From assembly GCA_009760855.2 (NCBI GenBank), contig WPIO01000010.1:4508501-4572500 (forward strand): DNA of 64,000 bases. The letters run 5' to 3'. A program made the translations under genes and the position numbers. Shown here in pieces: positions 12,054 to 24,722 of this stretch; within the stretch, counting starts at the first letter, position 1; every line of letters starts with the position of its first letter. The notes beneath the pieces are model-generated. The model made no database searches and had not been told where the DNA came from. It saw only the letters and a list, made by a program, of their open reading frames with translations. Source of the DNA: Cristatella mucedo (taxonomy: Eukaryota > Bryozoa > Phylactolaemata > Cristatellidae).

Positions 12054-12361
12054 TGTCGTTCGGTTCGCACAGCAGAGAGCCAGCCGATGAATAATGCCAA
12101 CAGTTTATTGCTCGACGCACGGAGCCGAAGGACGCACGGCTCCCTTCGCCACCTTCTCCCACTCGACTCTCCTCTCCTCGACTCCTCCTGTCCCCTGGTC
12201 GATCCCGATGATGAATCCACCATCTGTTCACCAGCGGGTTATTGACATGTGTCCACGCCTCATTAGAGGCGGACCACAGCTGTGCCCAGGCCCCTCTCGA
12301 TGACGCTCCCATCAGCTGTTTAGGAAAGGAGCGGTACCGGCCTGCATATAATCAAACCACA
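12054..12361 (-). repeat. 5' LTR of the non-autonomous LTR element
   Basis: 308-bp partner of 10454-10761, with the same termini. No convincing tRNA primer-binding site was recognised directly inside it. Confidence 0.88.
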
Positions 12362-12545
12362 CTGACACTATGCATGCTGCCACTAACCACACTTGCATGC
12401 TGACCCTGTGCATGTCACCGCTAACCATGCTATTCATGTTGCTTATCAAGCATGATATTACTCATCATTTAATCGCGTTCCCTTTGCAGCAAATGTAAAG
12501 CACCTAGAGAGAGATTGAGTTATCTGAGGGCGCTTTATCAAGTGC

Positions 12546-12575
<30 letters not shown>
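12362..12575 (+). mobile_element. L2-clade LINE copy, 3' part downstream of the LTR-element insertion
   Basis: Continues the copy at 9700-10453. It contains the 3' UTR (GCATGCTGCCACTAACCACA), the hairpin tail (AAAGCACCTAGAGAGAGATT, then GGGCGCTTTATC) and an (ATT)n tail. Confidence 0.92.
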
Positions 12576-12576
<1 letters not shown>

Positions 12577-12684
12577 CGGCCTCGGCTAGATTATCGCATG
12601 ATTGCATTGTCGCGAACAATGATTATACGCTGCAACCTGGCTGGTTTATCTGACGCCGCCGTTTAACCGCACTTGGGGCACGTT

Positions 12685-12850
12685 TAAATAAATAAATAAA
12701 ATTCTTTTGAATAGCAACCGTATGAGAACTTATCTCTATTCAGGCGTTTCACATACGCCACGAGGCTCGAACCCATGACCTTGATCAAGCACATTCACCT
12801 GCACCTTGGTTCGAGGCGAGCACCTTAACCACCGGGCCGAGCCAGTGCGG
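12685..12850 (-). mobile_element. SINE-B copy
   Basis: On the minus strand: GGTTAAGGTGCTCGCC head, a box-B-like GGGTTCGAGCC, then the tail AAACGCCTGAATAGAGATAAG ending in an (ATTT)n run at 12685-12705. It is longer than other copies between the boxes (an extra block around 12780-12810). Confidence 0.82.
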
Positions 12851-14105
12851 CAGTTTCAGTCGCTCTTCACTGAAATGCGGCTCGAGTGCCAGTAGCCCGC
12901 TCCCCGACGCTCGTGCAGCCTCGCCGACGCATTGTTTGACGCAGGTTCCCGGTCAAATTTGCCGACTAATGAACTTTTTATGCACTTCGAGGTACCGATG
13001 CAGCCCAGCACGCCCGCCAGGTAAATTGCGGCTGCAGGTGGCGTCTAGCTGCGACGCCCGTCTGCATGCCCTGCCAGGAATGACTGTTTCTTGGATCAGT
13101 AGGTCAGCCATAGGTCGCAGGTCGCAGGTCGCGCTTGACTGGCTGTCGACCGGTACTCAGCTCGAGCAGCTGATGCTGGCTCCCTACGGTCGAGCTTGGC
13201 AGACGAGGGGGGAACGGGGCGAGCTACCGATCCGGGCGAGCTACCGATCCACGAGCCGAATGACCCTAGACCTAAAGCACGCCCTCGCCTCGAAGGCTAT
13301 TTATCGCTCGTATCGCTAGTCGGACGCATCGCCAGCAGAGCCGAGCGATGGCGCGAAGCGTGTCGCCGAATACGCGACTCGAAATAGCTGGAGCGACGTC
13401 GGATGCCAAACTAGGCGGCGCGAAAAGCGGAATAGGCGGAGAGAACGCAGGAGATGGCCCGATCGGCCGCAGTGCCATTAAAAGAAGCACGACGGATGGA
13501 AGTCGAGCACGGTCGCCGTGGGCGAAGATCGCTTCGTGTGCTCCCCAGAGCGTCGCGCCAAAAAGTCGCCTTGTAAGTGTCCGTAAAAACTCGGGATGCC
13601 ACGTGACCGGCTCGCACTGCTCCAAAAGATGTCGACGCGATGCTTCGCGCGTCCACTTCTGCACCCCCCTCAAGTTAGCTGGCCCGTCGCGTGTCACACC
13701 TTGTTTCCGGTTTGGACGTCGCTGGATCCGTGGAGCGCATGTCGCCTGCTGCGTCTCCGCCGAAGCGAATTTACTTGTACATAGTTTTAGCAGCTGCGAT
13801 CATTCCAAAGCGGAAATAATTTCCCCGCGAAAGAAGGTGCCTACTGCCGAGAGAGATGTCGCCCGACCCCCGGGTCGCTACGGGTTGCTTCGAAGCTTAA
13901 TTGTGTGCGGCTGCGAAAAGCATGAACCGATCAGTAAACATGGCTGCTGCTCTTGCCGCTGTTGCAGCGGCGCCTCTTGGTCGCTAAGATAAGCGAGCTA
14001 GCCAGTCTCAAGAGCGAATTACGCGGGAGATGAGTCGGGTCATCGACTCTTTCCCCATTCTTCCGTATCCCCTTATCGCCTGCTCCGCTGTTGACTTGAT
14101 TCATT
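12851..14105. other. CpG-rich unassigned stretch with long open frames on both strands
   Basis: 13196-13992 is GC- and CpG-rich. It has a 214-codon frame on plus (13348-13992) and a 141-codon frame on minus (13272-13697). Neither shows a domain I recognise. Long frames on both strands are expected by chance in CpG-rich DNA, so it may instead be a promoter-like island or an old element. Confidence 0.35.
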
Positions 14106-14185
14106 TCCAGCGTATGCAAAAAGCGCTTAGAAAGAGATTTAGTTCTGTTAGGGTGCAGTGCAAGTAACTTATTATTTTTATTATT
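14106..14185 (+). mobile_element. L2-clade LINE 3' tail fragment
   Basis: Only the last part remains: AAGCGCTTAGAAAGAGATTT, then a decayed GGGTGCAGT side of the hairpin and an ATT-rich tail. Confidence 0.7.
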
Positions 14186-15239
14186 CGTCAATCGATTTGG
14201 CTGCGTTAGGGCTAGAATGGGACTAGAAAAATGACGACCGCCTCTGTCCGGTGCTGAGCTCATCAGCGACGCAGCCATGAATTGTATTCTGCTTTGCCGT
14301 AAGCTTTGAAGGGAATTGCTGAATCTTGATCGTGCTCGTATTGTGTAGCGAGGACAGTAGTGCGCTCGCGTTGTGCGGAGGATCGGAGCTCTTTCTGGGA
14401 GGCGGCGTCCTTAAATCTCCGCCAGACGAGGCGCTAACGGCGTCCACGTGCCACGTGTGGAGCGCGGGACTCCGTCTTTCCTCGCAGGCGGGAAATCGTC
14501 GCCAGTGTGACCGCGACCAACAGTGACAGTCTCAACTTGGACAAAATGGAATCTGAAGTCATCTTTCGTTTTCCTTTTGCTCTCTGTCTTTAGCAGTGGT
14601 TCTTCGAGGCTGCTCGCAGTTTGTCAACGGGAAACGTAAACGGATCGATCGGAGAACTTGCAAAGCAAAAACATTCATCTAGCTTTCCGAAAATCTGACG
14701 GGCACCGGCGGCCACTCGTTTTCGATCGGCCACTAGCAGGCGCTTCTCCGGACGCGTGGTTTCCTTTTTGGCAGAGATGCAGTTGTGTGGGGTGTAATGC
14801 CTGGAGATGCATTAAATAGGACCCGCTGTGCTATCGTGCATCCATCTGCTGCTGTGCCCGATTTTACGCCTTAAGCCTGGTGCTCCGGCTTTTACAGCAT
14901 GCCTACAACTGCCGAGCTGTTGAAATTCAACAAAAGCCAGTTACTAATACGGGGTAGGACGGAAAAAGGCCCCCTAAAAACTGAGTGTCTTCAAAACTCC
15001 GACTGGGGTGAGAGAAAAACCAAATGCGAAATTCCGCGCTCGGCGTGGGAAACGCGAGCTCCGAGGCAAGAATCCGCAAAGTCTCTCCGGGGATACAGTA
15101 ATAGCCGCCCAAATAACGAAGCAGCTTCTCTTGATCGGTGCGTAGTCCATCCTTTGAGGAGGGCTGCATTCCACGCAGATTGCACAGCTTTCGTGGCCTC
15201 TTATGTGCGATGCCTAATGCCGTAACCGGTACCCCCCCT
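14186..15239. other. No recognisable feature
   Basis: Several short open frames without recognisable domains or repeats. Confidence 0.4.
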
Positions 15240-15634
15240 TGTAGTTCGATTGTATGCAGGCCGGTACTGTTCCTCTGCTAAACCACTGGTGAGCAGCTGT
15301 TAGGAGCATCACCGAGAGGGGCCGGTGCACAGCTGTGGTCCACCTTTGATGTGGCGCAGACACAGGCCGGTAACCCGCTGGTGAACAGATGGTGGATTCA
15401 CCATCAGGATCGGCCGGTGGACAGCTGTGGTCCTGGATGAATCATTGGGGTCGACCAGCGGACAGCAGAAGTCGAGGAGAGGGAGTCAAGGAGAGGGAGT
15501 CGAGGAGAGAGAGTCGAGTGGGAGAAGGGGGCGAGAGAAGTCGTGCGTCCCTCTGTTCCATGCGCCATATAATAAACTGTTGGTGTTGGTCATGTGCCAA
15601 TGTTTTGTGTGCCGTGCGAACCAAACTACGTCCC
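15240..15634 (+). repeat. Solo LTR related to the LTR element at 10.5-12.4 kb
   Basis: Matches the 308-bp LTR in the opposite orientation on the map. Shared blocks, in LTR-sense order, are GATTxTATGCAGGCCGGTA, AGCAGCTGTTAGGAGC, GGACAGCTGTGGTC, GGTGAACAGATGGTGGATTC, a GTCGAGGAGAGGGAG tract repeated in tandem, AATAAACTGTTGG and GTGCGAACC. No interior and no second LTR follow. Internal duplication of the acidic-looking purine tract makes it longer than 308 bp. The ends are degraded and no clean target duplication was seen. Confidence 0.8.
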
Positions 15635-17035
15635 CCCCCCCCGATTTCGGTCGAACTTTTGGGTCTTTTTTGATTGGCCCTGGGCAATATCGTGACTGAT
15701 GGCAGCTTTTTTTAAGCAGCAAGTACAGCCTGGCTCCACCGACAGCCCGAGTGACGCGCGGAGTGCTTGAGCCCCGCTCCGCCCCACCGCCCGCTCCGCC
15801 TCAGCAGGCATGTCTCAGCACTTCGGGGAAAGAGACGAAACATTAGCTTGTGCAGTCGGCGATCATCCAGCTGCTTGAGCATTTTCCGCCTCCGATGCGC
15901 TGGGCCCTGCTCATGCACACAATGTCTTTCTGAGCATTTATGAACGGGTGTTTTGAGTCGAAGTTCAAGCGAGTTTCTTCTCTTCATGCAAAAAACTGTT
16001 TAGGCGGACGCGTTTCTCAGTAAATCTGCCGGCAGCGGTCCGCTTGATTAGAATTTGAATTCGACCAGCTCTACACACGTGTCCATCGATATAAGTTTCG
16101 CGACCTGCATCAACTCTGCACAAAGTTTTCTCAATCAGCAATTAATGAACTCGTTCTAGACGCTTGCCAAGCTTTTCTGAAGATGTCTCCTAAAACGTCT
16201 CGTAAAAGGGCGCAAAGGGTCTTTTCTTTCTTGATTTGAATCTGATGAGACTAACGGGCCGAACTGTTTTGACGCAGAAATTCAGGCTCACGATCGATGC
16301 CGCACGCCAACTCATTTTAGATAGTTTCAGAGCCGGGGACTTTCCCGGGCGCATCTACGGCACTCAGATCCGGGGACTGCTTCTACATGAGATTCCTTGC
16401 CTGACGGAGTGGGCACAGATTTGCCATTCGTGAGGCTACAGAGGCAGGAGACCGTGTGCAACGAGCACCGTTCGAAGCTTCGAAATTGCTACACAATTCA
16501 GCTGCCCATAGTCACAGCATTCCGTAGACCACCTACTGTTCTTATAACAATTTATTGTGAATAATTTTGTCACTCCCATTAAAGGTAACGATGGTGTTGT
16601 CAGCATAGCTAAAACGAGAAACACGCCTCTACAAAACGTCCGACACACAGCTGCACAAGCTGTTTTAATTACATTGGACGCCATTTGGGAAGAAGCGAAT
16701 CAGCTGTCGGCTTGCTCAGGCTACTAGCGCAAGAAACTAGGGTGGGCGAACGAATCTCTCCCGTGACTTCCGGTCACCTCCTCTCGTCGTCAAGATTAAG
16801 TCATGCCTGAAATAAATCACGACGGAGCGCCTATCCACCCGCCATCCAGTAGCTAACAGAGCGATAGAATACATCGGCGCCAGGCTGCGCTGCAGCGAGC
16901 GAGCCAGGAGAAAAAGACGACATGCGGAGCACACTCATCCGTACGTACGAGCGTCACACAGACGCCGACCAGTAAGGAGAAAATCCGAATACAGGAGAGT
17001 GCTCGAATACAAGGGAATGCCTGAGTGGCCAAATG
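15635..17035. other. No recognisable feature
   Basis: A poly-C run at about 15630-15640, then unique-looking sequence with short frames only. Confidence 0.4.
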
Positions 17036-18265
17036 GTGCCACTGGATGTTATCGAAGGTAAGACGTTCATTCCGGCGGAAAGCCACTTGAGTATGGGGTA
17101 CTTAAGGGCTCCGTGCTAGCTAGGTCCGGTTCTTTCCCCGTTTTGTACTCTCCTTCTTGCTGACGTGATTGCCATGCACAATCTAGGCTTTCATTCCTGT
17201 GCAGATGACAATTATTTGTACCTTGGCTTTGATCCCACCCAGCCTTCGAGTGCGTTGAATTCTCTATGCAACCTTGCTGAATCTATTGATGACATCCGCA
17301 CATGGATGGCAGCAAACTTAATGAAATTGAATGACGACATAGCAACTTAATAGTTATATTATACAGAAATTGGAAAACCTAACTATAAAAATCTGCTCCA
17401 CCAGCATATCTCTTGTTAAATCTGCACGAAATCTGGATGTCCCTTTCCAAAGTGACCTTTCATTTGACGACACATCAGCATCACAGTCACGTCTACCTTA
17501 TTTCAGCTGCACAACATTGCTAAAATTCCGGCTTTCTTAGACATGGTTACTACATCAAAACTGGTCCTTGCATTTTGGACATCCTGTCTTGACTTCTGTA
17601 ACTCACTGCATGCTGGTCTACCTACGTGCGCAATCAGGCACTTACAGTTGGTGCAAAACTCTGCAGCTAGGCTTGTCTGTCGTGAGGAGCGGCGCAGTTG
17701 CAGCGTCACACCATTCTCGTCAACCTGTACTGACTCCCAATAAAGCAGCGCACATCGACTTCAAGGTTCTGTCACTTACTTTTACCTCCCTTCATTCTCT
17801 GGCTCCAGCCTACCTATCAAAACAATTCCCCACCTGGGCCAAAATTGTGCAACCCGCTGTTTTAACTCGAATCGTTTAGCCATACCTCATACGAGCCTCT
17901 GAACCTTTGGAGACCGTGCCTTTAGTTCGTATGCTACTGTCTGCTTCCAAAACCTGGAATTCACTAACGAAGCACTCCACAATGTCCCATGACATGTGGA
18001 CATTTAAGAAGAAGCTTAAAGCACACCCATTTGTTACAGCATTGAGTGGGTCTTTGCGCTTCGACCTTTGTGTGCACGTGCCAGCCTACCCGGTGCCTGT
18101 TTCTTTCGGGAGCTACCACCTATCATTTTGTATGCTTTCCATAAATTTCCATTTCACTACACTACATTCCATTAGATTTCCAGCATTCCAAAGTGCCTAC
18201 AAACAGACTCAGTTCGCCGAGGACGCTAGGCAAATGCATTATTATCATAATTATTATTATATCGC
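17036..18265 (+). mobile_element. L2-clade LINE copy, 5' truncated and decayed
   Basis: Matches from the Tyr-Gly-x-Pro-Gln-Gly-Ser RT region (about 17090) through HSCADDNYLYLGFDP (about 17190-17230), LVLAFWTSCLDFCNSL and LAPAYLS to a decayed hairpin and (ATT)n tail at about 18215-18262. The catalytic YADD is CADD here. Frames are broken repeatedly. The 3' UTR is more diverged than in other copies. Confidence 0.88.
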
Positions 18266-18828
18266 ACGCTACTTTCGAACCTGCTTTCTGCTCATGCTAA
18301 CAAATTAGCGAACTCACGCATAGCTGCCAAACGGAATGAATGTTTGCATCGTGTTCAGGAGCATTTAGACAGCATGTAGGCTTGGAATAACAGGTAACAA
18401 CTTCTTCTGTGGCCACGGAAGTCAATAGGAAGACTGCAAAAGCGCCTTCTCATGCTACGCTCATGCTATGTAACACGTTCTCAGTGAATGACCAGTTTTT
18501 ACGAAGGTCTGAGAAAAGCCGACTCAATATTTAATGACGCCATTTTTGCACTGCTTAACCTGATCAAGTCTCACGTGAAGAGCTTCGGCTCAGCTCATGA
18601 AATGTTTGGAAAATGCTCACGAACGCTAAGTGATGGCTGGAAGTTGATAAAGCAAACGATATGAGCAACTTTAAATAAAAGTTGTACAAATACTGGCTCG
18701 AAGGTAGCAGTGCAGCACGTCCTAAATTATAAAAATGGATTAGAAGACGCTAGTCACTGGAGAGTTTAAATTGTTGAATCCAGCGAAGCTTCCGGTCTCC
18801 ATCAGCAGCCTCGGAAAATACGAGAGAG

Positions 18829-18894
<66 letters not shown>

Positions 18895-19836
18895 GGCGCA
18901 AGCGAGTGACTCATCAGCGCGACCTAATGCTTTAATTGCTAGTGGTTCATGCGAGCTTGAAATGTGTCGATAAATCCAAATCCGCTTCTGCCTTATGCCA
19001 TCTTAAAGCTGGCCAGCCTCTCAAGCAGGAAATCGCAGTTGCCCTCACACTTCCTTTTGGCTCCGTAGGATGCGACGTCCGTCTGCATCGACACGGTGTA
19101 TAGCCTCTGAGCCTGGAGCTGTGGAGTAACGACAGCAAAACGTAACGTATATCTTCGAGCCATTCTAAAGTTTGCCGTAATTTCGAAAGCTCCGAGCGTC
19201 AGTACAAGACGCAGAAAATCTCTCAGCCCAATAGTCTACCAATTTCATCATATCCCTAAAAGAATATCGTATCGTTGATTCAATTCACCGAAAGAAATTT
19301 TCTTTCGAAATTTAAAAAGTTGGACCTTGACTTTTACTAGATGGTGACTACCTTATCAATCTATTGGCTGATTTTTTTCTTTACTCCACTCTCGTAAGTG
19401 TTGAGTGAGCCATACGCTATAAATTAGATTTGGGGAATTTTGAAAGTTTGAATTGGGGTGTATCGTATTTATTTTGGCTTGGGAGTTCATGGGAAACCAC
19501 TCAGCCGTTCTACCGTCTCAGCATCTCAGCCATAGTGGTAGATTCGGCAATATTCAGTCGAATATTGATCTCAGCTTTTTGTGCCGGAGAAAAATCCTGC
19601 TGTCTCTCCGCGATTCACCGTCTTTTTTGCTAATCAAAAAGACATCCTAGCGATTGCTTGACACAAATCATTCTCGCCTCCTGACATAGAGCGCTTTAAC
19701 GTGCGTTCGTGTTCGTTGCAGAATTCTTCCGAAAACCGAAGTTCTTGCGAACATCGTATACAGATACGATACAGCTAAGACCTGTTTATAGTTATTGCGA
19801 TTGTTATTTGACCGTAGCGCGTAAGAAATTACGTGC
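18266..19836. other. No gene recognised; contains a (GA)n tract
   Basis: No domain or known repeat apart from the microsatellite at 18819-18892. The 5' UTR of the following L2 copy may start somewhere after about 19680. Confidence 0.4.
18819..18892. repeat. (GA)n microsatellite
   Basis: About 70 bases of almost pure GA. Confidence 0.97.
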
Positions 19837-22800
19837 TTGTGGACATCTAAACGCTTATCGCTTCGGGCTACTCATTATCCCACGCCGGCGGCTAGTATCC
19901 TGCTTGTTAGTTATGATCGTCAGCAGCTGTTATCGCTTCGTCATCGTAGATCAAATGCATTCCTAGATATTAATGTCGTTGCTAAGATTCATGAACTATG
20001 CGTTAACAAAAGAAAAGCACCCCGTAGCCGCCGCGGTGGCCGGAACCGCCAGCTCAGACGCCGCTGGTTGGGCGGGAACTGCGAGCTGAGTAACCGCTCG
20101 TTTAGTATTCCTAGCATTGTCTCGAACCGCTCAGCACGCTCCCCCACATGCGTCACTGTAAATCTCTCTAACTTAGTGGTCATCAGGCCTGTTGTAACCC
20201 CATCGGCCAGACTTTACGCTTGCCTTTGGAATCCTCGCTCAATGTGCAATAAACCTCTGGTAACAAGAGACCTCATTTCTGAAAATGGTATCGACCTGCT
20301 CGCCCTAACTGAAACCTGGCTGAAATCGATAAACTGCCCGACAATTAAAGACACTACTCCATCCGGTTTCTCGTTCTTTCACACCCCAAGATCAATCAAA
20401 ACTGGAGGTGGAGTTGCTATTATCGTGCGCTTGAAATTCAACTTCAAGCCATTTGCAGTACCTTCGAAGCAGTCTTTTGAATCAGTTGTCTTGGTCTCAC
20501 CCGAAAACAAGCTACCGATGGTGGCAGTAGTCTATCGCCCACCAGGTACCAAATCCTCCTTTATCTCAGATTTCTCCGATCTCATTTTGACTCTGTGTGC
20601 AAGAAATCGATCCTTCCTCGTTATGGGTGATTTCTACGATCACTTTGATAACTCTGACGCTTTCAGCACCGAATTTCGTTCATTGACTGACTCATTCTCT
20701 CTTGTGGCTCATGTGCATGGCCCTACCCACATCAAGGGTCACACACTCGACCAGATTTTCTCATACAACTGCACTTTGTCATCACCAATTATTACCAAAT
20801 CCTGCTTATCTGACCACATGCAGATCTCATTCAATCTACAGTGTGTGCACACATCCTCCTCTAAAATAACCTGTGAATCGCGAAACCTCAAGACCCTTGA
20901 CATCGATGCTGTCCGTGCGAGAATATCTGCTTCGCCTCTGCTGCTCAGTCCTCCCTCCGATCTGTCATCATTGGTAGATAGCTACAACACGACACTAACT
21001 GACACGCTCGACGAGTTTGCACCTCTGACAAAGCGCACTTTACGCCCCTGCCCAGACGGCCTATGGTTTACCACAGACATTAAACTAGCCAGGTCTACTA
21101 AACGAAAGCTTGAAAAAGCATACAAAAGATCCGGACTAACTGTCCATCGACAGGAATATGAAGACTACTGTAAGTCGTACCAATCGATCCTAGCAAAGGC
21201 GAAGTCTAGCTTCTATAGAAACATTGTTGAATCACAGATGCACAATCAAAAAATGCTGATGTCGACAATAAACCATCTCCTCAACCGTTCCCATATTAGC
21301 TCCTTACCTGATGATCCTTGTGATGATCTAGCCGATCGCTTCTCTCGATTCTTTGTGCAGAAGATTGACACGATCAGGGAATCCATCCCTGTGATGACAA
21401 CATCCCCACTAGAATGCTGTTCCTCGGTTCCTTGCTGCACCTCAATGGCTGCATTTAAGCAGGTCACTAGTGATCTAGTCCTAAAGTTCGTACCGCAATC
21501 AAAGAAGACAACAAGTCCTCTGGACCCTATTCCCACTGTCCTGCTCCTATGTTGCATTGATCTGTTGCTGCCATGCATAACTAACATCATTAATATGTCA
21601 TTAGCCTCAGGTCATGTCCCAGCACCTTTCAAATAAGCTGTAGTCAGGCCTCTTCTCAAGAAAGCAACACTTGACCAAGAGAACTTGAGCAACTACATCC
21701 CAGTCTCCCTTCTACCATTCCTATCAAAGACACTGGAACGGGTCGTGGCAGACCAGCTGAACTCATATATCGAAACCTCACACCTTGCTAGTAAGTTCCA
21801 GTCTGGCTTTAAAGCTAATCACTCCACAGAGTCAGCATTGCTTAGGGTATACAACGACCTACTTAGGAATGCAGACATGGGTAGAGTGTCTCTGCTTGTT
21901 TTGCTCGATCTTTCGGTAGCTTTTGATCACAAAGTTCTTCTAGAGCACCTCTCATCTCGCCTGGGCATCACTGGCACTGTTCTGCAGTGGTTCAGGTCCT
22001 ATCTCAGTGGGAGACTCCAGAGTATTGACGTGAATGGACAAAGATCATCTGAAGTACCTCTGAAATATGGAGTACCTCAGGGCTCCGTGCTAGGTCTGGT
22101 TCTTTTCACGGTTTATAGTCTCCCTCTTGCTGATGTGATTGCCAAGGACAATCTAGGCTTTCACTTCTATGCGGATGACACTCAGTTGTACCTTTGCTTT
22201 GATCCCTCCCAGCCTTCGAACACCTCAAATTCTCTAAACTCACTTGCTGCATGCATTGATGACATCCGCACATGGATGGCAGCAAATTTTCTAAACCTAA
22301 ACGATGATAAAACTAACTTACTAGTACTGGGCAAACCCAGTGTGATTCAGAGATTGGAAAGGCTGAATCTCAAAATTGGTTCTGCCAGCATATCTCCTGT
22401 TGAATCAGCTCGAAATCTAGGTGTCATATTCCAAAGCGACCTCTCGTTAGACGACCATATCAGCTTCACAGTCAAATCAGCCTATTTTCAGCTTCATTAC
22501 ATTGCTAAAATTCGGGCTTGTTTAGATAAGGATACCACGTCTAAGTTGGTCCATGCATTCGTGACATCTCGTCTCGACTTCTGCAACTCACTGCTTGCTG
22601 GCCTACCAGCATGTGCGATCAGGCGATTGCAGCTGGTGCAAAACTCTGCAGCTAGGATGTCTGTCGTGAGCGTCGCAGTTGCCACATTACTCCACTTCTC
22701 GCCGACCTGCACTAGCTACCAGTCAAGCAACGGATCAGCTTCAAGGCTTTGTCGCTCACTTTTAGGTTCCTTCATTCTATGGCTCCAGCCTATCTCTCCG

Positions 22801-23030
22801 ACATACTCCCCCATCAGGCCAAGCATTGTACCACCTGCTATATGGAATCCAACAGTCTAGAAATACCTCGTACAAACCTTAAATCCTTTGGAGACCGTGC
22901 ATTTAGTTCATATGCTCCCAAAGCCTGGAACTCCCTCCCGACCTGCGTCAGAACATCCCCTGACCTGACCACGTTTAAAAGGAACTTAAAAACACACCTA
23001 TTTAGGACAGCATTTAGTGGGTCCCTTTGA
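19837..23030 (+). pseudogene. L2 endonuclease-reverse transcriptase polyprotein (inactive)
   Basis: The first frame (19837-21636, 599 codons) holds a basic N-terminal stretch, then the endonuclease: RSMCNK (about 20236), LTETWL (about 20307), GGGVAIIV (about 20405), VVYRPPGT (about 20530), GDFYDH (about 20626), LDQIF (about 20749) and SDHMQISF (about 20812). The second frame (from 21685) holds the RT with SVLGLVLFT and YADD (about 22168), then the C-terminal region to a stop at 23030. The protein nicks target DNA and copies the element RNA. This copy is dead. A stop at 21634 separates the two halves, a frameshift lies near 22655, the AFDxxDHK motif lacks three residues, and the usual Asn of the GDFN endonuclease motif is Tyr. 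Confidence 0.9.
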
Positions 23031-23262
23031 TTCGTCCTTCACGTGCTTATGCGTGCTGACACTGTGCATGCTGCCACTAACCACATTTGCATGCTGACCC
23101 TGTGCATGTCACCCCTAACCATGTTACTCATTTTGTTTGTTTATCAAGCATGATTTTACTCACCATTCAATTGCTTTTCCCTTTGCAGCAACTGTAAAGC
23201 GCCTAGAAAGAGATTAAGTTCTCTGAGGGCGCTTTATTAAGTACATTATTATTATTATAATT
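19837..23262 (+). mobile_element. Near-full-length L2-clade LINE
   Basis: The longest L2 copy in the window and the reference for the others. It carries an apurinic-type endonuclease, an RT, a C-terminal region, a 3' UTR with GCATGCTGACCCTGTGCATG-like blocks, and the terminal hairpin (AGCGCC...GGGCGCT with an inner AGAGA/TCTCT arm), then (ATT)n to about 23262. No ORF1 was identified upstream, and the 5' limit is uncertain. The L2 clade is proposed from the RT text ([33 protein letters not shown]) and from the hairpin tail, which resembles vertebrate and other L2 elements. Confidence 0.92.
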
Positions 23263-24115
23263 ACAATTCTCAGTCCTTAAAAGTCACCCATGAGCTTATC
23301 ATTCGTTGTCATTACTAAGTAACCTTAAACAAATTGTCTGTCATTTTCCAAAACGTCTAGTATTCAAACGGGTTGTATCGGCATGGACAGCTCAGTTCTA
23401 AGAATTGAATGGCAGGTGAGCTATGATAAGTAGAACCATCTATGCATAAAGCATCTGGGTTGGTCGTAAAAATATCATCAATATTTGCTAAACATCGCCA
23501 GTCGAGTGCAATCGCTCACGTGAGTAATTTGGTACGTCTTTATGCAAGCTCAGAGGAAGGAAATGTGTCATAAATTGTAAGCTCATTCTGGCAATCGCAT
23601 ACAAAGAATTGCACTGCCGGAGAGATAAGTGTAATGCCTGTGCTGGATGTTGTTCATAATGCACGTTAGTCAATAAATGTTGGCCATGTGTGTTCCCTTG
23701 ACGAGAGGGAGTTTAAAATTAAATGCGTAGGGCACACTTGGCAAGCAGCGGATTCCACCAGCACAAAAATACTTCATATTTCCAGTTAGAATGCACAGCA
23801 TCAGAACAACTAACTTGTTCTGGGGTTCCTGGAAGTAGTTGACTTATTCCTCGTGCCTTTAGCATATTGGTTTTGACCTCGTTAAATGAACAGTTTTTTT
23901 CAACAGAAATCTGTGAAGTTGCTCAGTTATCGCCGACAACAAAGAGAAAAATAAGTAACGAAGGAAGCCACTGGGCGATACCACTTCTCGACCATGATAG
24001 TGGGTTCGGGTACTGACATAGCGCTCGAAATAAGTAACGAATTGAGAGGCTTAATTTCCGGCATTTTAAAGTGTTTATAGAGCTAATTCCCGTAGTGCAG
24101 TATTTAAATGTTATA
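23263..24115. other. No recognisable feature
   Basis: AT-rich, with no open frame or repeat that I recognise. Confidence 0.4.
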
Positions 24116-24205
24116 TTCTATAATAATAAATACATATACATGTGTATAGCTCCCTCAGAGGACCTAATCTCTTTCTAAGCACTTTGCATATAAAACCTGC
24201 AGTGT
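24116..24205 (-). mobile_element. L2-clade LINE 3' tail fragment
   Basis: Complement of the L2 tail: (TAA)n, then AGCTCCCTCAGAGGACCTAA and TCTCTTTCTAAGCACTTTGCA. Confidence 0.75.
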
Positions 24206-24299
24206 AAATGAAGTATAACAAAGTAGCTTCACAGTAGCCTGACGGAAAAATAGTAGCTGAAATTTAATCCTTACTTAGGATTCTTGTGATCTCGGAATC

Positions 24300-24722
24300 C
24301 ACTGCTAACCAAGAAGAACAACCTCAAATCCTTTGGAGACCGTGCATTTAGTTCGTTTGCTTCCAAAGCCTGGAACTCCCTCCCAACTTGCGCCAGAGCA
24401 ACCGCTGACTTGACCACATTTAAAAAGAACTTAAAGACATGCCTATTTATGACAGCATTTTGTGGGTCCTGTGATTCGTCATTTTCTGATTGAGGTCCCT
24501 GTGATTCGTCCTTCATGTGCTAATTCGTGCTGACACTAACCACACTTACATGCTGAACGTGTGCATGTCACCCCTAACCATATTATTCATGTTGTTTATC
24601 AAGCATGATATTACTCACCATTCAATTGCATTTCCATCTGCAGCAAATGTAAAGCGCCTAGAAAGAGATTGAGTTATCTGAGGGCGCTTTATCAAGTGCA
24701 TTATTATTACTATTATTATCTA
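24300..24722 (+). mobile_element. L2-clade LINE 3' fragment
   Basis: Starts in the RT C-terminal region (LKSFGDRAFSS..SKAWNSLPTC-like reading), followed by 3' UTR, hairpin tail and (ATT)n to about 24720. It contains a short internal duplication of a GTCCxTGTGATTCGTC block (about 24464-24512). 5' truncated. Confidence 0.9.

Larger units (their letters stand above)
10454..12361 (-). mobile_element. Non-autonomous LTR retrotransposon fossil (TRIM/LARD-like) with gag-like region
   Basis: A 1908-bp element bounded by TG...CA with two direct LTRs of equal length (308 bp each, 10454-10761 and 12054-12361) and a 5-bp target duplication CTGAC (10449-10453 and 12362-12366). It is inserted in an L2 copy that continues on both sides. 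The sense strand is minus. Next to the 5' LTR (about 11750-12053) lies a region resembling Gag (the motif WHLFLFPAM and a downstream FAPRLPQAV..DYAKL block). The rest of the interior encodes an Ala/Ser/Glu-rich repetitive stretch. There is no RT or integrase, so it would have depended on a partner. It looks broken, with few breaks. LTRs are roughly 88% identical by eye, which suggests moderate to old age. Confidence 0.88.
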